A DNA stretch of 5,215 nt from Paracoccaceae bacterium (GTDB lineage: Bacteria; Pseudomonadota; Alphaproteobacteria; Rhodobacterales; Rhodobacteraceae), in contig DQCI01000062.1 of NCBI GenBank assembly GCA_003545125.1, positions 1-5,215 of the forward strand. Direction: 5' to 3'. Position numbers and translations under genes: made by a program. Below the pieces are notes generated by a model. The model worked only from the letters and a program-made list of their open reading frames with translations. It made no database searches and was not told the origin of the DNA. Shown here in pieces: positions 1 to 5,215 of the stretch. Numbering within the stretch: the first letter of the stretch is position 1; each line of letters opens with the position of its first letter.

Positions 1-1421
1 GCCGCCGAGCCACCCACCGTAAGCCCGCCGATCAGAAGAGTCGGCTGGCCGACGCCCACCGGCACCCATTGCCCCGCTTTGCCACAATTGCCGATGCCGG
101 GGTCGAGCGCCATGTCGTCTGCAATCGCGCGGATCTGCTTCATTGCCGCCGGGCCGTCGCCGACCAAGGTGGCGCCCTTGACCGGGGCGCCGATTTTCCC
201 GTTTTGCACGCGGTAGGCCTCGGTGCAGGAGAACACGAACTTGCCGTTGGTGATGTCGACCTGGCCGCCGCCGAAACCGACGGCATAGATCCCGTCCTTG
301 AGTTCGCCCAGCACCTCGTCGCGCGTGGCCGTACCGCCTTCCATGATCGTGTTGGTCATCCGCGGCATCGGCGCGTGCGCATAGCTCTCGCGCCGACCGT
401 TGCCGGTGGGGGCGACGCCCATCAGCCGGGCGTTCTGCCGGTCCTGCATATAGCCCACCAGCACCCCGTCCTCGATCAGCACGTTGCGCCCCGAGGGCGT
501 GCCCTCGTCGTCGACGGTGATCGAGCCGCGTCGGTCCGGGATCGTGCCGTCGTCGACGATGGTCACGCCTTTCGCGGCCACCTGGGTGCCCATCAGCCCC
601 GAAAAAGCCGAGGTGCCCTTGCGGTTGAAATCGCCTTCCAGCCCGTGGCCAACCGCCTCGTGCAAGAGGATCCCGGGCCAACCGGCGCCGAGCACCACGT
701 CCATCTGCCCGGCGGGCGCCGGTTCCGCTTCGAGGTTCACCAGAGCGATGCGCAGCGCTTCGTCGACGCTGGCTTTCCAGCTCTCGGCCCGGATCAACTC
801 GGTGAGCCCGGCGCGCCCGCCGCCGCCGTGCCCGCCCGACTCGCGCCGCCCGTCCTGTTCGACGATCACGCTCACGTTGACCCGCGCCATCGGGCGGGTG
901 TCCGACACCAGCGTGGCGTCGGGGCGCAGGATATGCACCACTTGCAGGCTCGCGGCCACGGTCGCCGAGACCTGCACCACCCGGGGATCCTTCGCGCGCG
1001 CATAGGCATCGATTTCGCGCAGGGTTTCGACCTTCACCGGGAAGCTCGCATCCGCCATCGGGTCGGCGTCGGTGTAGAGCTTGCGGTTGGTCCCCGCAGG
1101 TCCGTCCGCCAACGTGCCGCCGCCGGCGCCGACGGCCAGCCGCGTGGTCTCGGCCGCGCGTTTCAGGGCCGCCTCGGAGATCTCGGTGGAATGGGCGTAT
1201 CCGGCCGTCTCGCCCTTGACCGCGCGCAGCCCGAAGCCCTCGGAGGCGTCGAAGCTCGCGGTCTTGAGCCGTCCGTCATCGAATACCAGCGCCTCGGAGT
1301 GTTTCCGCTCGAGGAACACTTCGCCATCGTCGGCGCCGTCGGTCGCGGCCTTGAGAATCGCCAAGCTGCGAGATTCGTCGAGATGGGTTTCGAACGGGCG
1401 GAAGGGGGCGGTCTCGGTCAT
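1..1421 (-). CDS. tldD: TldD-family metalloprotease (TldD/PmbA system), 3' end just outside window
   Basis: This minus-strand gene reads without interruption for 473 full codons and leaves the window at base 1. The start is ATG at 1421-1419, preceded by an AAAGGAC Shine-Dalgarno sequence (1425-1431, minus strand). The diagnostic HEAVGHGLEGD motif lies at residues 254-264. It contains the HExxxH metal-binding signature (H254, E255, H259) typical of TldD. Other TldD hallmarks are a Gly/His-rich stretch around 196-203, NGRRESYAHAP at 341-351, and a C-terminal block with a conserved Cys (C446) followed by VPVGVGQPTL and LTVGG. Family members are about 470-480 residues and end a few residues after LTVGG, so only the last residues and the stop are missing. 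In E. coli, TldD pairs with TldE/PmbA as a cytosolic protease that degrades unfolded peptides and matures microcin B17 and CcdA. The partner is not in this window. The gene is transcribed away from the cta operon, and no functional link to it is shown. Family assignment is very secure. Confidence 0.96.
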   Translation of the reverse strand, partial: MTETAPFRPFETHLDESRSLAILKAATDGADDGEVFLERKHSEALVFDDGRLKTASFDASEGFGLRAVKGETAGYAHSTEISEAALKRAAETTRLAVGAGGGTLADGPAGTNRKLYTDADPMADASFPVKVETLREIDAYARAKDPRVVQVSATVAASLQVVHILRPDATLVSDTRPMARVNVSVIVEQDGRRESGGHGGGGRAGLTELIRAESWKASVDEALRIALVNLEAEPAPAGQMDVVLGAGWPGILLHEAVGHGLEGDFNRKGTSAFSGLMGTQVAAKGVTIVDDGTIPDRRGSITVDDEGTPSGRNVLIEDGVLVGYMQDRQNARLMGVAPTGNGRRESYAHAPMPRMTNTIMEGGTATRDEVLGELKDGIYAVGFGGGQVDITNGKFVFSCTEAYRVQNGKIGAPVKGATLVGDGPAAMKQIRAIADDMALDPGIGNCGKAGQWVPVGVGQPTLLIGGLTVGGSA

Positions 1422-1458
1422 GTTGTCCTTTCACATGCGGCAAAATGCATGAGTGTGG

Positions 1459-1486
1459 CATAAACGCGCAGGTTTTTTCTTGTCCA
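1459..1486 (-). promoter_or_regulatory. Candidate sigma70-type promoter of tldD
   Basis: On the minus strand, TGGACA (plus 1481-1486) matches the -35 consensus TTGACA at five of six bases. It is followed after 16 bases by TTTATG (plus 1459-1464), a weak -10 hexamer with three matches. This would place transcription initiation near 1452, giving a leader of about 30 nt that carries the AAAGGAC ribosome binding site. The -35 is good and the -10 poor, so this is only a candidate. Confidence 0.3.
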
Positions 1487-1532
1487 CGCCCCGTGAATAT
1501 GGTTTCAGAAGGGCAGGGAGACAACGGGATTA

Positions 1533-1551
1533 CCTGATAACAATCGTCAGG
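1533..1551. promoter_or_regulatory. Short inverted repeat upstream of ctaC, possible operator
   Basis: CCTGA at 1533-1537 and TCAGG at 1547-1551 form a perfect 5-bp inverted repeat around a 9-bp A/T-rich centre. It lies about 60 bases before the chosen ctaC start, where an operator could sit. Arms this short occur often by chance and the motif matches no regulator site I can name with confidence, so it is listed only as a candidate. Confidence 0.2.
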
Positions 1552-1609
1552 CCCCGCATTGTGGCGCCAAAGAACGCGCCGAGACATGAAGTTTACGGGA
1601 ATGCACGCG

Positions 1610-2503
1610 ATGATGACGACCATTCGGCCGCTGGCCTTTCTATCGGCAACGCTGGGCGCGGGACTGGGCGCGGGACTGGGCGCCGGACTGGGCGCGAGCA
1701 CCGCCCGCGCGCAGGAGCTCGAGGTGATCGGCAAGCCGGTGGCCGGGGCGATGAACCTCCAGCCGGCGGCGACCGATGTGGCCATCGCCACCTGGGCGCT
1801 CGACGATTTCGTCCACATAATCTCGGTTGCGATCGCCGGTTTCGTCGCGCTGCTGATCCTCTGGGTGATCGTGCGCTACAATCGCCGGGCCAACCCGACT
1901 CCGAAGTCGTTCACCCACAACAGCGTGGTCGAGGTGGCCTGGACGCTCATTCCGGTGCTCATCCTGGTGCTCATCGGGGCCAAATCCCTGCCCGTGCTCT
2001 ACAAGCAGCAGGAAATTCCCGAAGGCGACGTCATCATCAAGGTCACCGGCAACCAGTGGTACTGGGGCTATGAATATGTCGATCACGAGTTCGATTTCGA
2101 CAGCTTCCTGCTGGCGAAGGAGGAGTTGGCCGACTTCGGTTACACCGACGATCTCTACCTGCTCGCCACCGATACCGCCGTCGTCGTGCCGACCGGCAAG
2201 AAGGTGGTCATGCAGGTCACCGGCTCCGACGTGATCCATTCCTGGACCATCCCCGCCTTCGGTGTGAAGCAGGACGCGGTGCCCGGCCGGCTCGCCGAGC
2301 TCTGGTTCACCGTCCAGGAGGGCAATGAAGGCATCTACTTCGGCCAGTGCTCCGAGCTTTGCGGCAAGGACCACGCCTATATGCCGATCACCGTCAAGGC
2401 GGTCAGCCAGGACGCCTACGACGCCTGGCTCGTCGAGGCGGTCGAGGAATACGCCGGCAACCCCGAGACCCTTCCGGGCGTGGCGCTGGCTGCGGCCGAG
2501 TGA
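1610..2503 (+). CDS. ctaC: Cytochrome c oxidase subunit II (CuA subunit, aa3 type)
   Basis: This subunit accepts electrons from cytochrome c at a binuclear CuA centre on the periplasmic side and passes them to subunit I. The protein has 297 residues. A signal peptide ends in ARA before Q35; Paracoccus subunit II likewise matures to an N-terminal Gln. Membrane helices lie at about 68-88 and 108-130, followed by a cupredoxin domain. CuA ligands are complete: H210, then C247, E249, C251, H255 and M258 in [12 protein letters not shown]. The aromatic QWYW patch (149-152) is the electron entry region, and E108 corresponds to the K-channel glutamate of Rhodobacter/Paracoccus. The start is uncertain. 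ATG 1610 has GGGA nine bases upstream and gives a compact signal peptide. In-frame ATGs at 1586, 1601 and 1613 and TTG at 1559 are alternatives. It is the first gene of the operon. Confidence 0.96.
   Translation: MMTTIRPLAFLSATLGAGLGAGLGAGLGASTARAQELEVIGKPVAGAMNLQPAATDVAIATWALDDFVHIISVAIAGFVALLILWVIVRYNRRANPTPKSFTHNSVVEVAWTLIPVLILVLIGAKSLPVLYKQQEIPEGDVIIKVTGNQWYWGYEYVDHEFDFDSFLLAKEELADFGYTDDLYLLATDTAVVVPTGKKVVMQVTGSDVIHSWTIPAFGVKQDAVPGRLAELWFTVQEGNEGIYFGQCSELCGKDHAYMPITVKAVSQDAYDAWLVEAVEEYAGNPETLPGVALAAAE
1652..1699 (+). repeat. Four 12-bp tandem repeats in the ctaC signal peptide
   Basis: Four consecutive 12-bp units of the form CTGGGCGCGGGA start at 1652, 1664, 1676 and 1688. The first two are identical, the third differs at one base, and the fourth diverges in its last four bases. 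They encode [16 protein letters not shown], the hydrophobic core of the signal peptide. Because the unit is a multiple of three, loss or gain of copies would keep the reading frame. Confidence 0.9.
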
Positions 2504-2510
2504 TCGGCCG

Positions 2511-2532
2511 GGCAGGAGGGGCCTGCGGGGGA
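2511..2532 (+). promoter_or_regulatory. ctaB translation initiation region: small hairpin and two SD-like tracts
   Basis: Between ctaC and ctaB, GCAGG (2512-2516) and CCTGC (2522-2526) can pair around a 5-nt loop. An AGGAGGGG tract (2514-2521) overlaps the left arm and loop; it matches Shine-Dalgarno better but lies 16 bases from the ATG, too far for normal use. The GGGGGA at 2527-2532, five bases before ATG 2538, is therefore the likely functional site. A folded stem would bring the AGGAGGGG tract nearer the start. That last point is inference. Confidence 0.35.
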
Positions 2533-2537
2533 AACAC

Positions 2538-3476
2538 ATGACCGATATTCGCGCATATGAACGGACGGCACCGCAGGAGGCGGGCTTCGGCGACTATTTC
2601 GCGCTGCTCAAGCCGCGGGTCATGTCGCTCGTCGTGTTCACCGCCCTGGTCGGGCTGATCGTGGCCCCGACGCCGGTGCATCCGGTGGTCGCGCTGGCCT
2701 CGATCCTGTTCATCGCCATCGGCGGCGGCGCCTCGGGCGCGCTCAACATGTGGTGGGACGCCGACATCGACCGGCTGATGCGCCGCACCCAGAAGCGCCC
2801 GATCCCGTCGGGCCGGGTCACCGAAGGCGAAGCCTTCGCGATCGGCATCACGCTGTCCGTCATGGCCGTGGTGATGCTGTTTCTCGCCGCAAATGCCGTG
2901 GCTGCCGGGCTGCTCGCCTTCACCATCTTCTTCTATGTGTGTGTCTACACGATGTGGCTCAAGCGCTCGACGCCGCAGAACATCGTCATCGGTGGCGCCG
3001 CGGGGGCCTTGCCGCCGATGATCGGCTGGGCCGTGGCCACTGGCGGTGTGAGCGTCGAAAGCGTGCTGATGTTCGCGCTCACCTTCGCCTGGACCCCGCC
3101 GCATTTCTGGGCGCTCGCGCTGTTCGTAAAGACCGATTATGCCGACGCGAAGGTGCCGATGCTGACCGTGACCCACGGCCGTGACGCGACCCGTCGTCAG
3201 ATCTTCGCCTACACGCTGGCCCTCGCCGTGGTCTCGCTGGCGCTGGGCTTCACCTCGATCGGTGGGCCGGCCTACATGGGCGTCGCCGTGGTCCTGAACG
3301 CGCTGTTCATCACCGGCGCCTGGGGCATCCTGAAGCGGTCTGATGCCGACAGCGAGGCCGACAAACATGCCGCAGAGCGGAAGTTCTTCAAGCTCTCGCT
3401 CGCCTATCTTTTCGGGCATTTCGGTGCGCTGCTGGTCGAAACGACCCTGGCGCACTGGGGCCTCGGCGGCTGGTAA
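2538..3476 (+). CDS. ctaB: Heme O synthase (protoheme IX farnesyltransferase)
   Basis: CtaB/Cox10 transfers a farnesyl group from farnesyl diphosphate to heme b, giving heme O, the precursor of heme A in aa3 oxidase. The protein is 312 residues, normal for the family, and is a polytopic UbiA-superfamily membrane protein with about eight or nine hydrophobic segments. The N-terminal [13 protein letters not shown] (23-35) is a strong family marker. The first Asp-rich prenyl-diphosphate/Mg site is N70-x3-D74-x-D76-x-D78, followed by [12 protein letters not shown] (82-93). [18 protein letters not shown] residues (from 140), TPPHFW (186-191) and the second acidic motif [10 protein letters not shown] (200-209) complete the site. 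The open frame extends upstream into ctaC to 2325, but ATG 2538 has a Shine-Dalgarno site and matches the usual N-terminus. It lies 34 bases after ctaC. Confidence 0.96.
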   Translation: MTDIRAYERTAPQEAGFGDYFALLKPRVMSLVVFTALVGLIVAPTPVHPVVALASILFIAIGGGASGALNMWWDADIDRLMRRTQKRPIPSGRVTEGEAFAIGITLSVMAVVMLFLAANAVAAGLLAFTIFFYVCVYTMWLKRSTPQNIVIGGAAGALPPMIGWAVATGGVSVESVLMFALTFAWTPPHFWALALFVKTDYADAKVPMLTVTHGRDATRRQIFAYTLALAVVSLALGFTSIGGPAYMGVAVVLNALFITGAWGILKRSDADSEADKHAAERKFFKLSLAYLFGHFGALLVETTLAHWGLGGW

Positions 3477-3490
3477 GGGAGGCTGGTAAC

Positions 3491-3667
3491 ATGGCCACGA
3501 CGATCAAGGCAGAACACGAACTTCACCGCCGGCGGTTCAGCCGCAATGTCGGCCTCGGCGTGGTGCTGATCCTGTTCGTGGGCCTCGTCTACGGGCTCAC
3601 CATCGCCAAGGTGGGCACCGACCCGAATGACGCGCTCGGCATCCCGGGCACGGAGGCGTCGCAATGA
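3491..3667 (+). CDS. 58-residue single-pass membrane protein, CoxF-like, probable oxidase assembly factor
   Basis: This short ORF starts at ATG 3491 with a strong GGGAGG Shine-Dalgarno (3477-3482, eight bases upstream) that begins directly after the ctaB stop. Its TGA overlaps the ctaG start by four bases (ATGA, 3664-3667), which suggests translational coupling. The protein has a charged N-terminus (about 1-18, with an RRR cluster at 13-15), one hydrophobic helix (about 20-40) and a short polar tail with DPND (44-47). The positive-inside rule places the N-terminus in the cytoplasm. Small proteins at this operon position are known in alphaproteobacteria, and some are annotated CoxF. That label is from memory and tentative. 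Its place between heme O synthase and the CuB copper factor suggests a role in assembly or stability of subunit I, which is inference. The pattern R18-N19-x14-Y34-G35-x-T37 recalls mitochondrial COA3. Confidence 0.85.
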   Translation: MATTIKAEHELHRRRFSRNVGLGVVLILFVGLVYGLTIAKVGTDPNDALGIPGTEASQ

Positions 3668-4248
3668 GCGTCTCGGGCATCCGGAAGACCGCGACGAAGG
3701 CGGCGGGCGTTGTGCTGTTCATGGGCGCGATGGCCTGGGCGGCGGTGCCGGCCTATAATTTCTTCTGCAAGGTTACCGGCTACGGCGGCACCACCAACGC
3801 CGCCGAGACAGGCTCCGACGTGGTGCTCGACAAGACCATCAAGATCCGCTTCGACGCCTCGCTGGAACGCGACATGCCGTGGGTCTTCGAGCCGATGCAG
3901 AAAGACATGGTGCTGAAGATCGGCGAAACCGGCCTTGCCTTCTACGAGGCCTACAACCCGACCGACCGGCCCGTTGCCGGCACCGCGAGCTACAACGTCG
4001 CCCCCTATTCCGCGGGGGCCTTCTTCACCAAGATCGACTGCTTCTGCTTCGAAGAGCAGGTGCTCCAGCCCGGCGAGCGGCTGACGATGCCGGTGACCTT
4101 TTACGTCGACCCGGAGATTGTCGACGACGATGAGGCGAAATTCGCAAAGGCGATCACGCTCAGCTACACGTTCCATGAGACCCCGCTGCCCGAAGACATG
4201 GCGGCGCTGGAGACCGGGAACGGGGCGGCGGACGTCGAGGCGAACTAG
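3664..4248 (+). CDS. ctaG: Cytochrome c oxidase assembly protein CtaG/Cox11 (copper delivery to CuB)
   Basis: CtaG/Cox11 is a membrane-anchored copper protein that inserts copper into the CuB site of subunit I. The protein has 194 residues, normal length. A short cytoplasmic N-terminus leads into one membrane helix (about 12-32), followed by the Cox11 signature [12 protein letters not shown] (31-42, with C35). The periplasmic immunoglobulin-like domain carries [15 protein letters not shown] (110-124) and the copper-binding CFCF motif (C126, C128), then [16 protein letters not shown] (135-150). All three conserved cysteines are present, so it should be functional. The start at ATG 3664 overlaps the stop of the upstream small gene and has GGAGG at 3652-3656, inside that gene. 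The acidic C-terminal tail (about 176-194) looks variable. This is not the unrelated Bacillus CtaG (caa3_CtaG family). Confidence 0.97.
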   Translation: MSVSGIRKTATKAAGVVLFMGAMAWAAVPAYNFFCKVTGYGGTTNAAETGSDVVLDKTIKIRFDASLERDMPWVFEPMQKDMVLKIGETGLAFYEAYNPTDRPVAGTASYNVAPYSAGAFFTKIDCFCFEEQVLQPGERLTMPVTFYVDPEIVDDDEAKFAKAITLSYTFHETPLPEDMAALETGNGAADVEAN

Positions 4249-4261
4249 GAACGGAACCGGC

Positions 4262-4285
4262 ACCGGACCTGGCAGCAGGACCGGT
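4262..4285 (+). other. Intercistronic hairpin between ctaG and ctaE
   Basis: ACCGGACCT (4262-4270) and AGGACCGGT (4277-4285) can pair through eight base pairs with a single A-A mismatch and a 6-nt loop (GGCAGC). It is followed by an A-rich stretch rather than a T-run, so it is not an intrinsic terminator for ctaG. It could be an RNA processing or stability element that separates ctaE expression from the upstream genes. The structure is visible in the sequence; the function is not known. Confidence 0.4.
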
Positions 4286-4308
4286 CAGGGAGAAAAAAAG
4301 GTCAGGGA
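4283..4308 (+). repeat. Duplicated GGTCAGGGA before the ctaE start
   Basis: GGTCAGGGA occurs at 4283-4291 and again at 4300-4308, separated by eight bases that are mostly A. The AGGGA of the second copy (4304-4308) is eight bases before ATG 4317 and is the likely Shine-Dalgarno site. The first copy overlaps the right arm of the preceding hairpin. Confidence 0.55.
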
Positions 4309-4316
4309 CGAAGAAC

Positions 4317-5129
4317 ATGGCGCACGCGAAAAATCACGATTATCACATCCTGCCGCCCTCGTGGCATCCGTTTACCGCCGCCGTCGGCGCCTTCGTCATG
4401 CTGTTCGGCGCGGTGCTCTGGATGTCGCCCAATGTCGAAAACAACACGCCCTGGATCTTTGCGATCGGCCTTGTGATCGTGCTCTACACCGCCTTCGCCT
4501 GGTGGGCGGACGTGGTCGACGAAGGCCAGACCGGCGATCACACCCCGGTGGTCCGCATCGGCCTGCGCTACGGCGTGGTGCTGTTCATCATGTCGGAGGT
4601 GATGTTCTTCGTCGCCTGGTTCTGGAGCTTCTTCAAGCACGCCATGTACCCGATGACGGAAGGAAGCCCGAAAATCGACGGTGTCTGGCCGCCGGCGGGG
4701 ATCGAGACCTTCGACCCCTGGCACTTGCCGCTCATCAACACGCTGATCCTGCTGCTGTCGGGCGCCGCGGTCACCTGGGCACACCATGCGCTGGCGCATG
4801 AGAACAACCGGCGCGATCTCGTCAACGGCCTCATCATCGCCGTGATCCTCGGCCTCTTGTTCACCTTCTTCCAGGCCTACGAATACAGCCATGCGGCGTT
4901 TGGGCTTTCGGGCAACATCTATGGTGCCAACTTCTTCATGGCGACGGGCTTCCACGGCTTCCACGTCATCATCGGCACGATCTTTTTGTTCGTCTGCCTG
5001 ATGCGCGCGGTGAAGGGCCACTTCACCCCGGAGGCCCATGTCGGCTTCGAGGCGGCGGCCTGGTACTGGCACTTCGTCGACGTGGTCTGGCTGTTCCTCT
5101 TCGCCTCGATCTACATCTGGGGCAGCTGA
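4317..5129 (+). CDS. ctaE: Cytochrome c oxidase subunit III
   Basis: This is the third core subunit of aa3 oxidase, a seven-helix membrane protein. It stabilises subunit I during turnover and helps proton uptake. The 270-residue length and N-terminus ([12 protein letters not shown], 7-18) are typical. [11 protein letters not shown] (93-103) carries E94, the conserved buried carboxylate that corresponds to the DCCD-reactive glutamate of mitochondrial subunit III. Also conserved are GVWPPAGI (122-129), the [13 protein letters not shown] helix (137-149), TWAHHAL (153-159), FQAYEY (185-190), [11 protein letters not shown] (211-221) and the C-terminal [14 protein letters not shown] (249-262). The start is ATG 4317, with AGGGA at 4304-4308. 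It follows ctaG after 68 bases that contain a hairpin, the longest gap in the operon, and is followed by a terminator, so it is the last gene of the unit. Confidence 0.97.
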   Translation: MAHAKNHDYHILPPSWHPFTAAVGAFVMLFGAVLWMSPNVENNTPWIFAIGLVIVLYTAFAWWADVVDEGQTGDHTPVVRIGLRYGVVLFIMSEVMFFVAWFWSFFKHAMYPMTEGSPKIDGVWPPAGIETFDPWHLPLINTLILLLSGAAVTWAHHALAHENNRRDLVNGLIIAVILGLLFTFFQAYEYSHAAFGLSGNIYGANFFMATGFHGFHVIIGTIFLFVCLMRAVKGHFTPEAHVGFEAAAWYWHFVDVVWLFLFASIYIWGS

Positions 5130-5159
5130 GGTCGGGCACCGATCTTCGAAACCTGGAAC

Positions 5160-5190
5160 GCGCGGGGGCTGGGCTCCCGCGCTTTTCGTT
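5160..5190 (+). terminator. Rho-independent terminator after ctaE
   Basis: GCGCGGG (5160-5166) pairs perfectly with CCCGCGC (5176-5182). Two further inner pairs (G5167-T5175 wobble, G5168-C5174) leave a 5-nt loop. TTTTCGTTT follows at once (5183-5191). The position, about 30 bases after the ctaE stop, fits the end of the cta operon. The T-tract is interrupted by CG but is still typical of GC-rich genomes. The last 25 bases of the window after it show no start of a further gene. Confidence 0.82.
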
Positions 5191-5215
5191 TGCGGGGCCG
5201 GGTGGGCGAACTCGG

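Larger units (their letters stand above)
1422..1609. promoter_or_regulatory. Divergent tldD / ctaC intergenic control region
   Basis: This stretch of about 190 bases separates the two divergent starts. It is visibly richer in A/T than its flanks, with a T-run at 1473-1478. It should hold the promoters for both tldD (leftward) and the cta operon (rightward). No convincing sigma70 -35/-10 pair was found for the rightward promoter. Reading all frames gave no small gene with a ribosome binding site. Two short inverted repeats are visible: CATGC-8-GCATG at 1434-1451, next to the tldD start, and CCTGA-9-TCAGG at 1533-1551, upstream of ctaC. That promoters are present follows from gene geometry; their exact positions are not established. 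Confidence 0.7.

Noticed and set aside
69..1463. A 464-codon plus-strand open frame, and shorter ones at 484-1005 and 1081-1452
   Set aside because: They lie antisense to tldD, whose reading carries clear family motifs throughout. The long frame is rich in R, G, H and A in a way typical of shadows of GC-rich genes, and it has no recognisable domain.
1473..1478. T-run TTTTTT in the divergent region as a terminator
   Set aside because: No GC-rich hairpin precedes it on the plus strand, and on the minus strand it would read as an A-run. No gene ends here in either direction.
2325..2537. Upstream extension of the ctaB frame by 71 codons into ctaC
   Set aside because: The added residues are an Arg/Ser/Pro-rich out-of-frame reading of the CuA region of ctaC. 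ATG 2538 has a Shine-Dalgarno site and gives the normal CtaB N-terminus and length.
1276..2539. Minus-strand open frames at 1276-1818 and 1640-2539
   Set aside because: They run antisense to ctaC and across the divergent promoter region, show shadow-like composition and have no family motif. The first also overlaps the true tldD start in another frame.
2403..3455. Long minus-strand open frame opposite ctaB, and similar ones opposite ctaG (3589-4263) and ctaE (4302-5072)
   Set aside because: All are antisense to well-supported genes, are very rich in Arg, Gly, His and Asp, and have no motif or ribosome binding site that I could support.
4118..4801. Plus-strand 227-codon frame spanning the end of ctaG and much of ctaE
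   Set aside because: It is an alternate frame of two solid genes, highly Arg-rich, with no domain. The ctaE reading has complete subunit III motifs.
1..5215. Mobile elements, CRISPR arrays, tRNA or rRNA genes
   Set aside because: No transposase-like coding, spaced direct repeats of CRISPR type, terminal inverted repeats or tRNA-like folding sequence was seen; the space is filled by the described genes.

Overview
The window is a GC-rich piece of chromosome that reads as a Rhodobacterales-type alphaproteobacterium (Paracoccus/Rhodobacter/Roseobacter relatives). This placement rests on gene order and on how closely the protein motifs match remembered Paracoccus and Rhodobacter aa3 oxidase proteins. 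No database search was possible. Codons in every called gene strongly favour G or C at the third position, and no gene looks foreign.

Layout. Positions 1-1421 on the minus strand hold nearly all of tldD, a predicted metalloprotease of the TldD/PmbA (TldD/TldE) family. Its stop codon lies just beyond the left edge. Positions 1422-1609 are a divergent intergenic region that must hold the promoters for tldD and for the rightward operon. From 1610 to 5129, five plus-strand genes form a tight cytochrome c oxidase operon. They are ctaC (subunit II, CuA), ctaB (heme O synthase), a 58-residue single-pass membrane protein, ctaG (Cox11-type copper assembly factor) and ctaE (subunit III). A GC-rich hairpin followed by a T-rich tract (5160-5190) ends the transcription unit about 30 bases after ctaE.

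How the genes work together. CtaC accepts electrons from cytochrome c at its CuA centre and passes them to subunit I, which is not encoded here. CtaB farnesylates heme b to heme O, the precursor of heme A for subunit I. CtaG delivers copper to the CuB site of subunit I. CtaE is the third core subunit. The operon therefore pairs two structural subunits with assembly functions that act on a subunit I encoded elsewhere. CtaA (heme A synthase) and SURF1 are also not seen.

No wholly new system is evident. The items most worth a second look are the 58-residue protein, whose RN-x14-YGxT pattern resembles the mitochondrial assembly factor COA3 as I remember it, and a run of four 12-bp tandem repeats inside the ctaC signal peptide. 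The intercistronic hairpins with paired Shine-Dalgarno-like sequences and the divergent tldD/ctaC control region come next.
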